The notes: generated by a model not told the origin, from the sequence alone. 64,000 nt of DNA from an uncultured Thermoguttaceae bacterium (GCA_938042245.1 CALIRO010000040.1:62001-126000), one strand, 5' to 3'. Counted from the stretch's first letter, positions 44,913-57,559 are shown. Numbers and translations are program-made.

Positions 44913-46217
44913 TTAGCTAAGTACTCTCATGCACACCACGCCCGGTTCCACACAGGAGAGTCGTTCGATTTGAGTTAACGACTCGGCCAGTTTGCCGGCA
45001 GGGGCCGCATGGGTCATAATCACCAGAGGCACCATGGGATGATCGCCGGGCTCTTCGGTTTCGTGTTGGATGACCGAAGCGATGGAGACCCGATGGGCGC
45101 CGAGGATACCGGCGATTTCGGCCAACACGCCGGGGCGATCTTCTACATGGAGCCGTAAGTAATATCGGCTGCTGATCGCGGCGGGGTCCCGGAGGGGGAA
45201 GGCGGCTGGTCGATCGGGTGCCCAGAGGCGAAGCGTCCGGAAGGTGATGGCGGTGCGTCCCAGCGCGGTGCTGATGATGTCGGCGGTAACGGCGGATGCA
45301 GTAGGCATTTGTCCAGCCCCCTGCCCGTGGAAAAAGACCGGACCGACCGCATCGCCCACCACCCGAATCGCATTAAATGCGCCGCGCACATGCGCTAGCG
45401 GATTGTGCCGACCCACCAACGTGGGCGACACGTGCAACTCTAAGCCGCCGGAAACCAACTCCGCCACCGCCAACAACTTAATCGTATAGCCCAACTCGGC
45501 CGCATACTTCATGTCGGGCGCCTGGACTGTATCGATGCCGGTGCGGGGAATCTCCTGCCAGCGGACCCGCACGCCAAAGGCCAAATGAGCTAAAATAGCC
45601 AACTTCTGCGCCGCATCCGTGCCATTGACATCCAGGCTGGGATCGGCCTCGGCATAGCCAAGCTGCTGCGCCGTCCGAAGCGCCTCCGCATACGCCGTCC
45701 CATGGTCGGCCATCTCGGTGAGGATGAAATTGCTCGTACCGTTCAAGATGCCATAGATGGAGTGGATTTGGTTGGCGGCTAGACTCTCGGCAAGAGCCGC
45801 TATAATCGGAATGCCGCCGGCCACGGAGGCTTCAAAGGCGATGGAGCGGCCGTATCTTCGTGCCGCCTCGAACAATTCCGTGCCATGCTCGGCCAACAGG
45901 GCCTTGTTAGCGGTTACCACGTCTTTGCCGGCCTCCAGGAGCCGAAGCACAATCGTTCGGGCCGGTTCCAGCCCCCCGACCAGCTCCACGGCAATCTGAA
46001 TTTCCGGATCCTCTAGAACGGCAGAAAGCTGATTGGTCAGCAAACCCGGGGGCAACCGCACATTCCGCGGCCGCTCCAAATCCACATCTACCACCCGGGC
46101 CAACTCCAAGGGGCGTCCTACTTGCCGGGCCAGCCGCTCCCGCTCCTCCAACAACAGCTTGGCCACCCCAGAACCTATCGTGCCAAACCCAATAATAGCC
46201 ACCTTCACCGGCTTCAT
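44913..46217 (-). CDS. hom: Homoserine dehydrogenase
   Basis: The 434-residue protein has the three standard parts. An N-terminal NAD(P)-binding domain (VAIIGFGTIGSGVAKLLLEE) is followed by the catalytic domain (VTANKALLAEHG; GGIPIIAALAESLAANQIHSIYGILNGTSNFILTEM; YAEADPSLDVNGTDAAQKLAILAHLAFG). The C-terminal ACT domain (YYLRLHVEDRPGVLAEIAGILGAHRVSIASVIQ) usually mediates feedback control by threonine. The enzyme reduces aspartate semialdehyde to homoserine in threonine and methionine synthesis. It stands alone, with 228 bp downstream of it before htrA and 315 bp upstream before the flavodiiron gene. Confidence 0.96.
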   Translation of the reverse strand: MKPVKVAIIGFGTIGSGVAKLLLEERERLARQVGRPLELARVVDVDLERPRNVRLPPGLLTNQLSAVLEDPEIQIAVELVGGLEPARTIVLRLLEAGKDVVTANKALLAEHGTELFEAARRYGRSIAFEASVAGGIPIIAALAESLAANQIHSIYGILNGTSNFILTEMADHGTAYAEALRTAQQLGYAEADPSLDVNGTDAAQKLAILAHLAFGVRVRWQEIPRTGIDTVQAPDMKYAAELGYTIKLLAVAELVSGGLELHVSPTLVGRHNPLAHVRGAFNAIRVVGDAVGPVFFHGQGAGQMPTASAVTADIISTALGRTAITFRTLRLWAPDRPAAFPLRDPAAISSRYYLRLHVEDRPGVLAEIAGILGAHRVSIASVIQHETEEPGDHPMVPLVIMTHAAPAGKLAESLTQIERLSCVEPGVVCMRVLS

Positions 46218-46532
46218 ATCCCCACCTTTGAACTATACAGAATTTTTATCCTAAAACGAACCCCCTGGCCGGTCAAGGCCTGTCCGCTCCTTCCTCATCC
46301 GTAGAGGAACACGGACGTGGTGGCCCGATTGGGCTAGCAAACTGGCTGATTGGTTGACAGTTGCTGACCGTCCACGTTCCAGCAGGCCTTCTCTGAGGAA
46401 CTTCAGTATTCCAAAGCCCTTTCCCTCAAAAAGCCTGTCGGATAAAATTTTCCAAGCGTGGCTTCCTCTCCATTGAGTCGCTGAACCTTCGGAGGAGGTT
46501 TTTGTTTGAATACACCGGAAAGGTAATTCCCC
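46218..46532. other. Divergent intergenic region between hom and the flavodiiron gene
   Basis: About 315 bp holding the promoters of two divergent genes. No clear -35/-10 pair, riboswitch or operator was recognised. AAAGG about 9 nt before ATG 46533 serves as the ribosome binding site of the flavodiiron gene. The 156-aa minus-strand ORF here is a shadow of the downstream gene. Confidence 0.4.
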
Positions 46533-47738
46533 ATGAAGCGTCGAGTCATCTGTGCAGGTGTGGAGTGGTTGGGGGTGGTGGATTGGAATCGGCGGCTGTT
46601 CGACGCGTTGATTCCGCTGCCCGATGGCACCAGCTATAACGCCTATCTGGTCCGGGGGACGGAAAAGACCGCCCTTTTGGATACGGTGGATCCACCGATG
46701 ACCGATCAGCTCCTTCGGCAATTGGAAGATGTTCCACGCATCGACTATCTAGTCTCCCACCATGCCGAGCAGGACCATTCCGGCGCCATTCCGACCATCC
46801 TGCGCAAATATCCGGAGGCTCAGCTTCTGTGTTCGCCGAAAGCCAAGCCGCTGTTAGTGGATCATCTGGACCTACCGCCGGAGCGGATCCTAACCGTAGA
46901 AGATGGCCAGGAACTGAGCCTAGGCGGCAAAACCCTCCGATTCCTTCATACCCCCTGGGTCCATTGGCCGGAAACAATGTGCACCTACCTACCGGAAGAC
47001 CAGATTCTATTTTCCTGCGACTTTTTTGGGTCCCACTTGGCCACTTCTCAGCTTTACGCCGGGGAGGACCCGGAGGTGCTGCAGGCGGCCAAACGCTACT
47101 ATGCCGAAATCATGATGCCGTTCCGAAAAATCGTGGCCAAGAACATTGAGAAAGTGCGGCCGTTGGAACTCAAATACATTGCCCCCAGCCACGGGCCTAT
47201 CTACGATCGACCCGGGCAGATTATTGCCGCTTATCAACAGTGGGTTTCCGACCGGGTGAGCAATTTCGCCCTGGTCCTCTATGTCTCGATGCACGGAAGT
47301 ACGGAACTGATGGTCAATTATCTTGTGGCGGCCCTGGCCGACCGGGGGGTACGCGTGCAGAAATATGAACTGAGCAGCACGGACATCGGCAAATTGGCGA
47401 TGGACCTGGTGGATGCGGCCACTTTAGTCGTCGGCACGCCGACGGTGCACGGCGGCCCGCATCCGGTGGTCTTTGCTGCTACGAACTTGGCCAAGGCGCT
47501 TCGGCCAAAACTGAAATATGTCGCTATTATTGGCTCCTACGGTTGGGGGGGCAAAGAGCCGGAACAGATCCGCGAGCTTATCCCCAATTTGCAGGGGGAG
47601 CTTTTGGATACAGTGTTTTGCAAGGGGCTGCCTCGGCAGGAGACGTTCAGTGCATTGGACGGCTTGGCCGAGCGGATCGCCCAAAAACACGCCGCGTTGC
47701 AAGACGTCAGCCCACAAAAAGAACACGTCCGCCTATAA
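46533..47738 (+). CDS. Flavodiiron protein (A-type flavoprotein, FprA family)
   Basis: The 401-residue protein has an N-terminal metallo-beta-lactamase-like diiron domain with the ligand motif H77-x-E79-x-D81-H82 (SHHAEQDHSGAIP) and later SCDFFGSHLATSQLY and APSHGPIYDRPGQI. The C-terminal flavodoxin-like domain (about residues 255-390) contains LYVSMHGSTELMVNYL, GTPTVHGGPHPVVF and YGWGGKEPEQIREL. Flavodiiron proteins reduce oxygen or nitric oxide using FMN and two irons and need an electron donor such as rubredoxin, which is not seen here. It protects anaerobic or microaerobic cells. ATG 46533 is preceded by AAAGGTAATTCCCC. Confidence 0.93.
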   Translation: MKRRVICAGVEWLGVVDWNRRLFDALIPLPDGTSYNAYLVRGTEKTALLDTVDPPMTDQLLRQLEDVPRIDYLVSHHAEQDHSGAIPTILRKYPEAQLLCSPKAKPLLVDHLDLPPERILTVEDGQELSLGGKTLRFLHTPWVHWPETMCTYLPEDQILFSCDFFGSHLATSQLYAGEDPEVLQAAKRYYAEIMMPFRKIVAKNIEKVRPLELKYIAPSHGPIYDRPGQIIAAYQQWVSDRVSNFALVLYVSMHGSTELMVNYLVAALADRGVRVQKYELSSTDIGKLAMDLVDAATLVVGTPTVHGGPHPVVFAATNLAKALRPKLKYVAIIGSYGWGGKEPEQIRELIPNLQGELLDTVFCKGLPRQETFSALDGLAERIAQKHAALQDVSPQKEHVRL

Positions 47739-47884
47739 CAACTAGTTTCGGTCCCTTATGCGGGCAACCCCCGTTCCTTGCCAGTCTGGACACCCAAAAA
47801 CATCCTCGCACCATCCTAGTCTGTTGGCCTAGGCGGCTTGTGGATGGACCGACTCGATGGCCTCTCCATGGAACCAGATGTTCC

Positions 47885-47904
47885 TGACCACGCAAAAGTG
47901 GTCA
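47885..47904 (-). terminator. Hairpin downstream of rpoC
   Basis: TGACCAC-6 nt-GTGGTCA is a perfect 7-bp stem 57 nt beyond the rpoC stop, in the only gap before the convergent flavodiiron gene. It is not followed by a T-run, so it is a weak candidate terminator. Confidence 0.4.
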
Positions 47905-47960
47905 TGGCGGGTAGCTTTTTATCCGGTTGGAAATGGTAGGTGAATGCTAGGTTCCCGCCC

Positions 47961-50900
47961 TTAAGAGGCCTCTGAGGTAGGTTGGTCAAACGGGTCGGGA
48001 TCGGCGGAGGCCGACGGCGCAAATTCTGCGGATTCAGCGGGAGGCGGCGGAGCTTCTTGCAACAGGGTGAACTCCCGACGTGGCGCCATTTCCCGCGGGG
48101 CCGACAGCCGAGCCAGCACTTCCGGCGGAATCTTCACCTCGGCATCTTGATATTTTCGGAACCCAGTGCCTGCGGGGATCAAGTGGCCCAGGATGACGTT
48201 TTCTTTCAGACCTACCAAGCGATCGACCTTCCCGGCCAAGGCGGCTTCGGTGAGCACTTTGGTGGTCTCTTGGAAGCTGGCCGCCGAGATGAAGCTGGAG
48301 CTTTGGATGGCGGCTTTGGTGATGCCCAGAAGCTGGGTGCTGGCGGTAGCGGGTTTGGGTTTGACGCCTTGAGCTGGTTCGCCGCCGAGGGCTTCGATCT
48401 GGGCATTTTCCTGCTCGAAGACCTCTCTGGGCACAATGGCGCCGACCTCGAAGTTGCTATCCCCTTTGACGGTGATTTTCACACATTTGCTGAGTTCTTC
48501 GTTGACTTTGCGGAACTCAAACTTATCCATGAGAATGCCGGGCAGCAGGTTAGTATCGCCCACAGTCTCTACACGCACCTTTCGCATCATTTGGGCAATG
48601 ATGATTTCGATATGTTTATCGTTGATGTCCACCTTTTGAGCTCGGTAGACATTTTGGATTTCTCGCAAAAGATACTGTTGGACCGCTTCTTCGCCGGAGA
48701 TGCGGAGGATGTCGTGGGGCACGAGGGGGCCATCGACCAGGGCTTCGCCCGCTTTGACGTAGTCTCCCGAATGCACGCGAAGCCGTTGCCCGTGCGAAAC
48801 CAGATGCTCGCGTTCGATGCCGCTTTCGCTGCGAACGATGATGGTTCGTTTGCCGCGGCGTTTCTCGCCAAGGATTTCCACAATCCCGTCGATTTCTGCG
48901 ATGACGGCGGGTTCTTTGGGTCTTCGAGCCTCAAATAGTTCGGTTACCCGCGGCAGACCACCGGTAATATCCTGGGTGCCGGAGACTTCCCGAGGAGTTT
49001 TGGCCAGCAGGGTACCGGCGGTAACGAACTGACCTTCTTCCACTTCGATATAGGCTTTTTCCGGCAGATAATACCAATCTAAGGTTTTGCCGCCGGCATC
49101 TTCCAAGACGATTTGGGGATACAAATCCCCTTTGGCTTCCAGGACAAGCCGTCGTGTATGACCTGCCGCGTCATGTTCCAACCGGAGAGTCTCGCCTTCG
49201 ATGAGGTCTTCATAACGGACGCGTCCGTTGACTTCGGCCAGAATAGGAATACTATGCGGATCCCATTGGCAGAGGAGTTGGCCGGCCTGGACCTGTTGGC
49301 CTTCTTTGATAAACAACAACGCCCCGGCAGGAACTTCGTATTTTTCTAGTTCCCGCCCTTTCGGGTCCAGCAAGAGGATTTCGCCGTTGCGGGTCAGAAC
49401 GATCTCTTGACCTTGCTCGTTGAGAACCGATTTGAGGCGCATGAAGCGGACTTGGCCTGCCTTTTTGGCCCGCAGTTCGCTTTCTTCGATGATCTTGGTG
49501 GCGGTACCGCCGATGTGGAAGGTCCGCATCGTAAGCTGGGTTCCTGGCTCTCCGATGCTTTGGGCGGCGATGATGCCCACGGCCATGCCCTCTTCAACCA
49601 ACTCGCCGGTCGATAAATCCATCCCATAGCAGAGGGCGCAGACACCCAGGGGCGCCTCGCAGGTCATCGGACTGCGCACCTGGAGTTTCTCCAGGCCGAG
49701 CTCCTCGATCTTCCGGGCGATCTCCGCGGTGATCAGCTCGTTCTCTCGCACAATGACTTCATCGGTCACGGGGTCAACGACGTTGGTTCGGCTGACGCGG
49801 CCGCGGATGACTTCGGCCAAGCTGCGTTCGACCTTTTCGCCTCGATAGACGACGCTTTTGGTGATGCCCTGGGTCGTGCCGCAGTCGTACATAGTAACCA
49901 CGACATTTTGGGCGACATCGGCCAATTTCCGCGTCAGATACCCGGAATCTGCGGTTTTCAGGGCGGTGTCGGCCAGGCCTTTTCGAGCCCCGTGGGTGGA
50001 GCTGAAGTATTCCAAAACATTCAAGCCTTCGCGGAAATTGGCTTTGATCGGCGTTTCGATAATTTTGCCGGACGGTTTACTCATCAGGCCTCGCATTCCC
50101 GCCAACTGGCGGATTTGTTCCTCGCCGCCACGGGCGCCGGAGATGGCCATCAGATAAATCGGATTGACATAGCCGGGGAACCGGTAGTCGTTTTTGAGGG
50201 CCTCCATCATTTCCGAGGAAATCCGTTCTCGCGCATGGGACCATGTGTCCAACACTTGCCGATACCGTTCCAAATCCGTGATCGTTCCTCGGTTGAAATT
50301 CTTCTGGATCTGCAGGATCTGTCTTTCCGCTTCTCGAATGATCTGAGCTTTACTGGCGGGAGTGATCAGATCATCGGTACTAAAGCTCAGGCCGCTTCGC
50401 GTGCTTTGGCGGAAACCGAATTGATTCATCCGGTCCAGCAGTTCGATGGTAGCCCTTCGCCCCAGCAGTTCATAGCAGTCGGAAATGACCATCGATAGCT
50501 CGCTCGATTTGAGCGGCATGTTGTAGAAGGGCATCCCTTCGGGAAGAATACTGTTGAACAGGACTCGACCTACTGTGGTTTCGATTATTTTCGGGGGCGG
50601 CGAGTCGTCTTTATCGTCTTTGCCGGTTTTGACCTTGCGGCCGGGTGGCAAACGCAGTTGGATCACCGCATGGGTATCTACTTTTCCTTGCGCGTAGGCC
50701 ATTTCCACCTCATCCATCGAGGCGAAGATCATCCCTTCGCCTTTTCGTTCGGGCAGGGCCAGCGTAGTATAATAGCAACCCATGACGATGTCCTGCGAAG
50801 GGCTAATAATCGGACCTCCATGGGCGGGACTGAAAATGTTGTGGATGGACATCAGTAAAGTATGCGCTTCCACTTGCGCTTCGATCGACAGCGGTAGATG

Positions 50901-52298
50901 CACCGCCATCTGGTCCCCGTCGAAGTCCGCATTAAACCCTTTGCAGACCAACGGATGCAGTTGAATGGCGTTGCCTTCGATCAGCACCGGCTCAAACCCC
51001 TGGATGCCCATTCGGTGCAACGTAGGCGCCCGGTTCAACAGCACCGGATGGTTGACGATGACCTCGGCCAGGATTTCCCAGACCTCGTCGTCTTTCCGTT
51101 CGATCATCTTTTTAGCGCTTTTGATGGTATCGGCATGGCCGAGTTCTTTGAGCCGACGAATGATGAACGGTTGATACAATTCCAGGGCGATCCTCTTCGG
51201 CAGGCCGCATTGATGGAGTTTCAGCGTCGGTCCGACCACAATGACACTCCGAGCGGAGTAATCCACCCGTTTGCCGAGCAAGTTTTCTCGGAATCGGCCT
51301 TGTTTCCCTTTGATCATGTCGGTTAGCGATTTGAGCGGCCGGTTACTGGAGCCGAGCACCGGCCGTTTACATCGGCTGTTATCGAACAGGGCATCAACGG
51401 CCTGTTGAAGCATCCGTTTTTCATTGCGGATGATCACTTCAGGGGCGTTCAGATCCACCAGTTTTTTCAGCCGGTTATTCCGGTTGATGATCCGGCGGTA
51501 CAGGTCGTTCAAGTCGCTGGTAGCAAAATTGCCCGAATCCAGAAGCACCAGAGGACGCAGATCCGGCGGAATCACCGGAATGACGTCCAAGACCATCCAT
51601 TCCGGACGGTTGTCGCTATCGCGGATCGCTTCAACCAATTTCAGACGGTTGATTAGTTCTTTCCGACGTTGTTTGGAGGTGGTTTCCGCCAATTCGGCGC
51701 GGAGCTCTTGAGAAAGTTTGACCAGGTCCAGATCGATCAGGAGTTTTCGGATGGCTTCAGCGCCCATGTCGGCTTTGAAGGCGTTTTCGCCATATTGCCG
51801 ACGTGCTTCCCGGTATTCTTCTTCGGTAAGCAATTGCTGTTTCTCTAACGGTGTGTCGCCGGGGTCGATGACGACGTAGTCTTGGTAGTAGATAATTTTT
51901 TCCAGGCTGGTGGTCTTCATATCGAGCAAGACCCCCAGACGACTGGGCACCGCTTTGAAGAACCAGATATGGACCACGGGAGCGGCTAATTCGATATGGC
52001 CCATGCGTTTGCGTCGGACCCGGCTGTGGGTGATTTTCACCCCGCATCGGTCGCAGATCATCCCCTTATATTTCATTCCTCGGTATTTGCCGCAGGAGCA
52101 TTCCCAGTCTTTTTCCGGGCCGAAGATCCGTTCGCAAAACAGCCCGTCCCGTTCCGGCCGATACGTACGGTAGTTGATTGTTTCCGGCTTTTTGACTTCT
52201 CCGAAAGACCAACTACGGATATCATGAGGTCGCGCAAGGCTGATTTTGACCGAAACGTAGTCATTAATTCGGTCGTACAAGGGTTCGCCGATGCTCAC
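47961..52298 (-). CDS. rpoC: RNA polymerase subunit beta'
   Basis: The 1445-residue protein contains the beta' landmarks: the N-terminal zinc ribbon [20 protein letters not shown], the rudder/clamp region, and the catalytic NADFDGDQM motif that binds the active-site magnesium. The bridge helix/trigger-loop region ([42 protein letters not shown]) and the second zinc site ([17 protein letters not shown]) follow. It starts at GTG with AAGGAGG 7 nt upstream, 126 bp after rpoB. The C-terminus ends in a short acidic Ser/Pro tail. It is the last gene of the tuf-secE-nusG-rpl-rpoBC cluster. Confidence 0.98.
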   Translation of the reverse strand: MSIGEPLYDRINDYVSVKISLARPHDIRSWSFGEVKKPETINYRTYRPERDGLFCERIFGPEKDWECSCGKYRGMKYKGMICDRCGVKITHSRVRRKRMGHIELAAPVVHIWFFKAVPSRLGVLLDMKTTSLEKIIYYQDYVVIDPGDTPLEKQQLLTEEEYREARRQYGENAFKADMGAEAIRKLLIDLDLVKLSQELRAELAETTSKQRRKELINRLKLVEAIRDSDNRPEWMVLDVIPVIPPDLRPLVLLDSGNFATSDLNDLYRRIINRNNRLKKLVDLNAPEVIIRNEKRMLQQAVDALFDNSRCKRPVLGSSNRPLKSLTDMIKGKQGRFRENLLGKRVDYSARSVIVVGPTLKLHQCGLPKRIALELYQPFIIRRLKELGHADTIKSAKKMIERKDDEVWEILAEVIVNHPVLLNRAPTLHRMGIQGFEPVLIEGNAIQLHPLVCKGFNADFDGDQMAVHLPLSIEAQVEAHTLLMSIHNIFSPAHGGPIISPSQDIVMGCYYTTLALPERKGEGMIFASMDEVEMAYAQGKVDTHAVIQLRLPPGRKVKTGKDDKDDSPPPKIIETTVGRVLFNSILPEGMPFYNMPLKSSELSMVISDCYELLGRRATIELLDRMNQFGFRQSTRSGLSFSTDDLITPASKAQIIREAERQILQIQKNFNRGTITDLERYRQVLDTWSHARERISSEMMEALKNDYRFPGYVNPIYLMAISGARGGEEQIRQLAGMRGLMSKPSGKIIETPIKANFREGLNVLEYFSSTHGARKGLADTALKTADSGYLTRKLADVAQNVVVTMYDCGTTQGITKSVVYRGEKVERSLAEVIRGRVSRTNVVDPVTDEVIVRENELITAEIARKIEELGLEKLQVRSPMTCEAPLGVCALCYGMDLSTGELVEEGMAVGIIAAQSIGEPGTQLTMRTFHIGGTATKIIEESELRAKKAGQVRFMRLKSVLNEQGQEIVLTRNGEILLLDPKGRELEKYEVPAGALLFIKEGQQVQAGQLLCQWDPHSIPILAEVNGRVRYEDLIEGETLRLEHDAAGHTRRLVLEAKGDLYPQIVLEDAGGKTLDWYYLPEKAYIEVEEGQFVTAGTLLAKTPREVSGTQDITGGLPRVTELFEARRPKEPAVIAEIDGIVEILGEKRRGKRTIIVRSESGIEREHLVSHGQRLRVHSGDYVKAGEALVDGPLVPHDILRISGEEAVQQYLLREIQNVYRAQKVDINDKHIEIIIAQMMRKVRVETVGDTNLLPGILMDKFEFRKVNEELSKCVKITVKGDSNFEVGAIVPREVFEQENAQIEALGGEPAQGVKPKPATASTQLLGITKAAIQSSSFISAASFQETTKVLTEAALAGKVDRLVGLKENVILGHLIPAGTGFRKYQDAEVKIPPEVLARLSAPREMAPRREFTLLQEAPPPPAESAEFAPSASADPDPFDQPTSEAS

Positions 52299-52424
52299 CG
52301 TTTGACCTCCTTTGCCGGCAGGAAGATAACAACAACCAATTCCACACCTTTGAGCTGGTATGACGGCTGGGGCGTCAGAAGCGGAGCCGATGACGCCGCC
52401 GGCCGCCTTCTGACCCAGGAAGCC

Positions 52425-55400
52425 TTACATCTGGACTTTTTCCAGTTGCATATTCAAGGCCAGGCCGCGGATTTCATTCACCAGCACATCGAAGCTGGCT
52501 GGGGTACCTGCTTCGAGGGTATTTTTTCCGTGGACCATTGCTTCGTAGATTTTGGTGCGGCCTTCCACATCGTCGCTTTTTACTGTCAGCAGTTCCTGCA
52601 GGATGTAGGCCGATCCATAGGCTTCCAAAGCCCAGACTTCCATTTCTCCGAATCGTTGGCCGCCGAAGCGGGCCTTTCCGCCCAAGGGCTGTTGGGTGAT
52701 CAACGAGTAGGGGCCTGTGGATCGTGCATGGACCTTATCATCGACTAGGTGATGCAGTTTCATCATGTAAATATAACCAACGGTAGACAGTTGCTCAAAT
52801 GGTTCGCCGGTTCGGCCGTCATAAAGTTGCACTTTTCCGTTTTTCGGCAGGCCGGCTTCTTCCAGGGCCTTTTGGATTTCTTCTTCCGAAGCGCCATCGA
52901 AGACCGGGGTAATGGCGCGGAATCCCAGTCGGGCCGCCGCCCAACCTAAATGGGTCTCCAGGATTTGGCCGACGTTCATTCGGCTCGGCACGCCCAAGGG
53001 ATTCAGCAAAATTTGGACCGGCGTGCCATCGGCCAAAAAAGGCATGTCTTCCTTCGGAAGGATCTTAGCAATTACCCCTTTATTCCCATGCCGACCCGCC
53101 ATCTTATCGCCTACGGAAATTTGCCGTTTGGTCGCCACATACACTTTCACCATTTGAAGCACCCCACTTCGGAGCTCATCGCCCCGCTTGAGACTGTTGA
53201 GTTTGCGGTCCCGGGCGTCGATGGCCGCCTCGATTTCCGGCCAATATTGTTTATAGATCTTCTCTACCTCCGCTCGACGTTGAGGACTGCGGATGTCTAG
53301 TTTATCGGGGTGGAAACTCTGGGCTTGTTCGACCAAATAAGCAGGCTGATGATCTGCTAAGAGCGGTTGGCCATCTTCGTCGGTCAATTTCCGCTCTAAC
53401 ACCGCCTCCATCTCGGAAATCATCTGGCGGAAGATACTGGCAATTTTGGCGTTGCCTTCTGCTTCTGCATCTTTAAGGGCTTTATCGTATTCAGCTTTTT
53501 CTTTTTCGCTGAGGCTAATTCGGCGGGAGAATTTTTGGGTGGCGATGACGATTCCTTCCACGCCGGAGGGGACTTCCAGGGATTCGTTTTTGACATCTTC
53601 GCCCGCTCGACCGAAGATGGCATGAAGCAGTTTTTCTTCCGGGGTGAGTTCCGTCTTGCTCTTCGGCGCTACTTTGCCGACCAAAATGTCTCCTGGCCGG
53701 ACATAGGTGCCTACCCGCACGATCCCGTTTTCTTCCAGGTTCCGGCGGGCCTTTTCGCTGATATTGGGAATGTCTCGCGTGAATTCTTCTCGCCCGAGTT
53801 TGGTCTCTCGGATTTCCACGTCAAATTCATCAATATGAATAGATGTATATGCATCACATTCTACCAGTTCCTGGCTGATGATAATGGCGTCCTCGAAGTT
53901 GAATCCATCCCAGGAGACGAAGGCGGCCAGCACATTGCGGCCCAGGGCTAGTTCCCCTTGGTAGGTGGCCGCTCCGTCGGCGATCACCTGACCTTTCTCC
54001 ACCTTGTCCCCTACGCGCACCACCGGTTTTTGGTTCAAACAGGTACGTTCGTTCAGGCCAACAAATTTCTTCAGCTCATAGACATCCGGGCCGATCTCGA
54101 TCCGATTCGCATCCACATAGGTAACGGTACCTTTGCGTCGGGCTCGGACCACCATGCTGGAGTTGCCGGCCACTTCCGGTTCCATTCCGGTGGCCACCAA
54201 GGGGGCTTCGGTTACCAGAAGGGGCACCGCCTGGCGTTGCATGTTCGATCCCATCAGTGCCCGGTTGGCGTCGTCGTGTTCCAGGAAGGGGATCAGGCTG
54301 GCCGACACCCCCACCATCTGACAGGGGGAAACGTCGATATATTGAACTTTGTCCACTGGAACTAAATGGAAATCTCCTTTGTAGCGGGCCACAATGGTTT
54401 CGCCCACGATCTTGCCGTCTTTGATGGGGGCATCGGCCGGGGCGATCACCACTTCTCGTTCCTGGTCGGCCCGGAGCCATTCAATCTGGTCGGTCAGCTT
54501 GCCGTGCACCACCTTTTGATATGGTGTGATCAAAAATCCATATTGATCCACATCGGCGTAGATGGCCATACTGGAAATAAGGCCAATATTCGTTCCTTCC
54601 GGTGTTTCGATTGGGCAGATGCGGCCGTAGTGGGAAATATGCACATCCCGCACCTCGAAGCCGGCCCGCTTGCGGTTTAGCCCCCCCGGCCCCAACGCAC
54701 TTAAACGCCGTTCATGCGTCAGAGTCGAAAGTGGGTTGGTCTGGTCAATCACCTGCGAGAGTTCGCTTCGGCCGAAGAAGTATTCAATGGCCGCCGAAAC
54801 ACTCTTCGGATTGACCAACGTCCGGGGGGTCATATCTTCCACGTCTTTCAAGCTCATCCGTTCCTGCACGGTGCGCCGGAGTTTCAGCAGCCCCTTTCGG
54901 ATTTCTTCGCCAGCCAATTCATCGATGGTTCGTAGCCGACGATTCCCCAAGTCATCAATATCATCCAAGCGGGCCTCCGGATCATTGCTCTGCAGCCGTA
55001 ACAGATATTCCATGGCAGCAATCAGGTCCTCAGCCCGCAGCGTCATTTCATCTTCCGGAACCTGCAGACCCAATTTTCGGTTGATGCGGAATCGGCCCAC
55101 GCGCCCAAGCCGATACCGATTCGGGTCGAAAAACTTCTCCCGGAATAACGTCTTGGCCTTTTCTAAATGGGGCGGGTTGCCGGGCCGAAGACGCTGGTAA
55201 ATCCGAAGCAAGGCTTCTTCATGGCTGGCAGTGGGGTCCTCAGCTAAGGTGTTCAGAATCAGAGGAGTTTTAGGGGGCGGCATGACCTCCACTTCCGTCA
55301 GGCCGGAAGAACAAATAATTTCTGCCATATTTTTGGTGATCTTCTGCCCTGCTTCGACGATGATTTCCCCGGCCCGGGAGCTTCCGGCCGGATAGACCAC

Positions 55401-56135
55401 ATCCGTTACAGCGATCTTGCCTTCGAGTTTGACGGCGCTGCGTCCGTCGATGATCTTTTCAACACTGGTGGGATAGAAGGCCCGCAAGATGGAGGCGTTG
55501 TCGCTGTATTTGGGGTCCATGGCCCGGAGGAGGGTCGTGGCGGGAAATTTGCCGCTCTGATCAATCCGCACCGCCAAGGTTTCCCGACGGGTTACATTAA
55601 TCTCCACCCAACTGCCCCGTTCGGGAATAATTCGGCAGACATGCAGTTTACGATCCCCTCCTTCGGACTCAGCAATGAAATCCATGCCGGGACTGCGATG
55701 TAATTGGCTGACAACGACCCGCTCGGCACCGTTGATGATAAATTCTCCGCCGCCCAGCATGATGGGGATATCCCCTAAATAGACTTCCTCTTCGACCGGC
55801 TGTGGTTTGGTCAGCCGAAGCCATACCTTCAGCGGTCGGCCATACGTCAGTCGCAACTGCCGACATTCGTCCGGATCATACCGAGGTTTGCCTAATTCAT
55901 AGCGGATATATTCCAACCGAAGCGATTTGTCATAATTTTCGATGGGAAAGATTTCTCGAAACAAAGCTTCCAGCCCCTGGTTTTTTCGTTTTTGCCAGGG
56001 CACCTCCGCCTGAAGAAAAGCTTCGTAACTGCGAGTTTGCAGTCGAGTCAGGTCGGGAATCGGAAAAATCGGCCGACGAGAGCCAAAATAGCGAACTTCT
56101 TTAGGCTGAAGACGGCGTTGGGCCGGAACGGCCAT
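52425..56135 (-). CDS. rpoB: RNA polymerase subunit beta
   Basis: The 1236-residue protein has the standard beta-subunit blocks. The N-terminal lobes are followed by the rifampicin-binding region ([61 protein letters not shown]) and [14 protein letters not shown] near residue 1020. The C-terminal anchor ([33 protein letters not shown]) completes it. The rifampicin-region residues appear unmutated (DQTNPLS, where many bacteria have DQNNPLS). GGAGGAGGAT precedes the ATG. It follows rplL after about 200 bp. Confidence 0.98.
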   Translation of the reverse strand: MAVPAQRRLQPKEVRYFGSRRPIFPIPDLTRLQTRSYEAFLQAEVPWQKRKNQGLEALFREIFPIENYDKSLRLEYIRYELGKPRYDPDECRQLRLTYGRPLKVWLRLTKPQPVEEEVYLGDIPIMLGGGEFIINGAERVVVSQLHRSPGMDFIAESEGGDRKLHVCRIIPERGSWVEINVTRRETLAVRIDQSGKFPATTLLRAMDPKYSDNASILRAFYPTSVEKIIDGRSAVKLEGKIAVTDVVYPAGSSRAGEIIVEAGQKITKNMAEIICSSGLTEVEVMPPPKTPLILNTLAEDPTASHEEALLRIYQRLRPGNPPHLEKAKTLFREKFFDPNRYRLGRVGRFRINRKLGLQVPEDEMTLRAEDLIAAMEYLLRLQSNDPEARLDDIDDLGNRRLRTIDELAGEEIRKGLLKLRRTVQERMSLKDVEDMTPRTLVNPKSVSAAIEYFFGRSELSQVIDQTNPLSTLTHERRLSALGPGGLNRKRAGFEVRDVHISHYGRICPIETPEGTNIGLISSMAIYADVDQYGFLITPYQKVVHGKLTDQIEWLRADQEREVVIAPADAPIKDGKIVGETIVARYKGDFHLVPVDKVQYIDVSPCQMVGVSASLIPFLEHDDANRALMGSNMQRQAVPLLVTEAPLVATGMEPEVAGNSSMVVRARRKGTVTYVDANRIEIGPDVYELKKFVGLNERTCLNQKPVVRVGDKVEKGQVIADGAATYQGELALGRNVLAAFVSWDGFNFEDAIIISQELVECDAYTSIHIDEFDVEIRETKLGREEFTRDIPNISEKARRNLEENGIVRVGTYVRPGDILVGKVAPKSKTELTPEEKLLHAIFGRAGEDVKNESLEVPSGVEGIVIATQKFSRRISLSEKEKAEYDKALKDAEAEGNAKIASIFRQMISEMEAVLERKLTDEDGQPLLADHQPAYLVEQAQSFHPDKLDIRSPQRRAEVEKIYKQYWPEIEAAIDARDRKLNSLKRGDELRSGVLQMVKVYVATKRQISVGDKMAGRHGNKGVIAKILPKEDMPFLADGTPVQILLNPLGVPSRMNVGQILETHLGWAAARLGFRAITPVFDGASEEEIQKALEEAGLPKNGKVQLYDGRTGEPFEQLSTVGYIYMMKLHHLVDDKVHARSTGPYSLITQQPLGGKARFGGQRFGEMEVWALEAYGSAYILQELLTVKSDDVEGRTKIYEAMVHGKNTLEAGTPASFDVLVNEIRGLALNMQLEKVQM

Positions 56136-56336
56136 AGCATCCTCCTCCCAAACAGACCATTAGGATCCAGCCAGAAAAGAAGAACCATCCACCCGCACTT
56201 GAGCGCAGACACGGAATTCGGACCAATCGGGTTGCCTTCGCCCTCCCGATTGTCTAGCAGACCATACCACCACCGACTGCCCCTAGGGTGCCCGGAACCT
56301 CGGCCTATGGGGAGTGGTTCTCCAGGCAAGCCAGGC

Positions 56337-56753
56337 TTATTTGATCGAGACCGTGGCGCCCACCTCTTCTAACTGTTTTTTGATTTTTTCGGCTTCTTCT
56401 TTGGAGACGCCTTCTTTGACTTTTTTCGGGGCGCCTTCGACGAGGTCTTTGGCTTCCTTTAACCCCAGCCCGGTGATCTGCCGGATCACCTTGATGACCT
56501 CGATCTTTTTATCGCCGAACTTTTCCAGGACGACATCAAATTCGGTCTTGGCTTCGGCTTCAGCGGCAGCAGCGCCAGGTGCCTGCGAAGGCATGACCAT
56601 CATGGCTGCGCCAGCCGCCGCCGCCTTAATCCCATAGACCTCTTCCAAATAATCGCTCAATTCCTTGGCTTCCAGCAAGGTAAGCTTTACAATCCGATCT
56701 CCCAATTCCTTCGTGGTTTGGGAAAATTGCCGTGTTGCCGTGTCGGTAGCCAT
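56337..56753 (-). CDS. rplL: Ribosomal protein bL12 (L7/L12)
   Basis: ATG 56753 ([10 protein letters not shown]) gives 138 residues; the GTG 12 nt upstream overlaps the ribosome binding site GAAAGGG. The N-terminal dimerisation helices are followed by an Ala/Glu-rich hinge ([13 protein letters not shown]). The C-terminal factor-binding domain ([67 protein letters not shown]) is complete. bL12 forms the ribosomal stalk with uL10. It lies 267 bp after rplJ. Confidence 0.97.
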   Translation of the reverse strand: MATDTATRQFSQTTKELGDRIVKLTLLEAKELSDYLEEVYGIKAAAAGAAMMVMPSQAPGAAAAEAEAKTEFDVVLEKFGDKKIEVIKVIRQITGLGLKEAKDLVEGAPKKVKEGVSKEEAEKIKKQLEEVGATVSIK

Positions 56754-57019
56754 CGCTATGTTCACCCTTTCATGCTAACCGGAAAAAAACACTTCTGTTC
56801 ACTCCTTTTTCGTAATCCTCGATACCTATGCTTATCTCGGTAGTCCCGGAAGCGCAGAGGCTAACCGGGATGAGGGGTTTTGATTTGCAGAAATGGGATT
56901 GCTTGGGGAAGTGTACTCCCTCCAGGTTTCCAAGGATTGCACCAAAGGTTCCGAAATGCCAAGCGAATCTCCAGGAGCGTACGAAGGAAAACAGTTCCGT
57001 GGGAAGGAATCGATTCTCC

Positions 57020-57559
57020 TTATTCTGGCGGGGAGGGCTGTTGTTCTGGCTCTGCTTTTTGGCGGATTTGAGCGGCCAAGGTGGCCGCCGGGCCAACAAG
57101 CTGCCCCACCAATTGGGCCCCCGGCGAAAGGATCTGCCCGAGCAACCGGGCCAAAAGCTCCTGCCGGGTAGGCATCTTACTGACCTGTTTTAACTCCTCC
57201 GGGCTGAGACGTTTGCCCTCCATGCAGCCGCCCCGGAGCTCCAGTTTCTCGTAGTCTTTTTGCTCCGCAAGCCGAAAGACCTCCTTGGCCAGGCTGACAA
57301 TATCCTCCCCACCCCAACAGATGGCGGCCGGCCCCGTGAGTCCCTCAAACATAGAAGCCAACGGCGTGCCCACCAACGCCCGCCGCGCAAGACTGTTTTT
57401 GACCACCATCAGCGAAATCTTCTTTTCCCGGAGCTCCTTGCGCAGTCTGGTACTGCTCACCCCGTCCAGCCGAGACACATTGACCAAAACGGCCGAATCT
57501 ACCCCGGCCAACCGACGACGTAACTCCTCTGTTATTAAATTTTTCACATATTTACTCAT
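57020..57559 (-). CDS. rplJ: Ribosomal protein uL10
   Basis: The 179-residue protein begins MSKYVKNLITEELRRRLAGVDSAVLVNVSRLDGVSSTRLRKELREKKISLMVVKNSLARRAL, the uL10 RNA-binding domain. The helical C-terminal spine that binds bL12 dimers follows (LLARLLGQILSPGAQLVGQLVGPAATLAAQIRQKAEPEQ). It is somewhat longer than the proteobacterial protein. It follows rplA by about 90 bp. Confidence 0.96.
   Translation of the reverse strand: MSKYVKNLITEELRRRLAGVDSAVLVNVSRLDGVSSTRLRKELREKKISLMVVKNSLARRALVGTPLASMFEGLTGPAAICWGGEDIVSLAKEVFRLAEQKDYEKLELRGGCMEGKRLSPEELKQVSKMPTRQELLARLLGQILSPGAQLVGQLVGPAATLAAQIRQKAEPEQQPSPPE

Noticed and set aside
52300-52748. ORF 51996-52748 spanning rpoC/rpoB ends
   Set aside because: It is antisense to the rpoC start and rpoB end, both certain genes.
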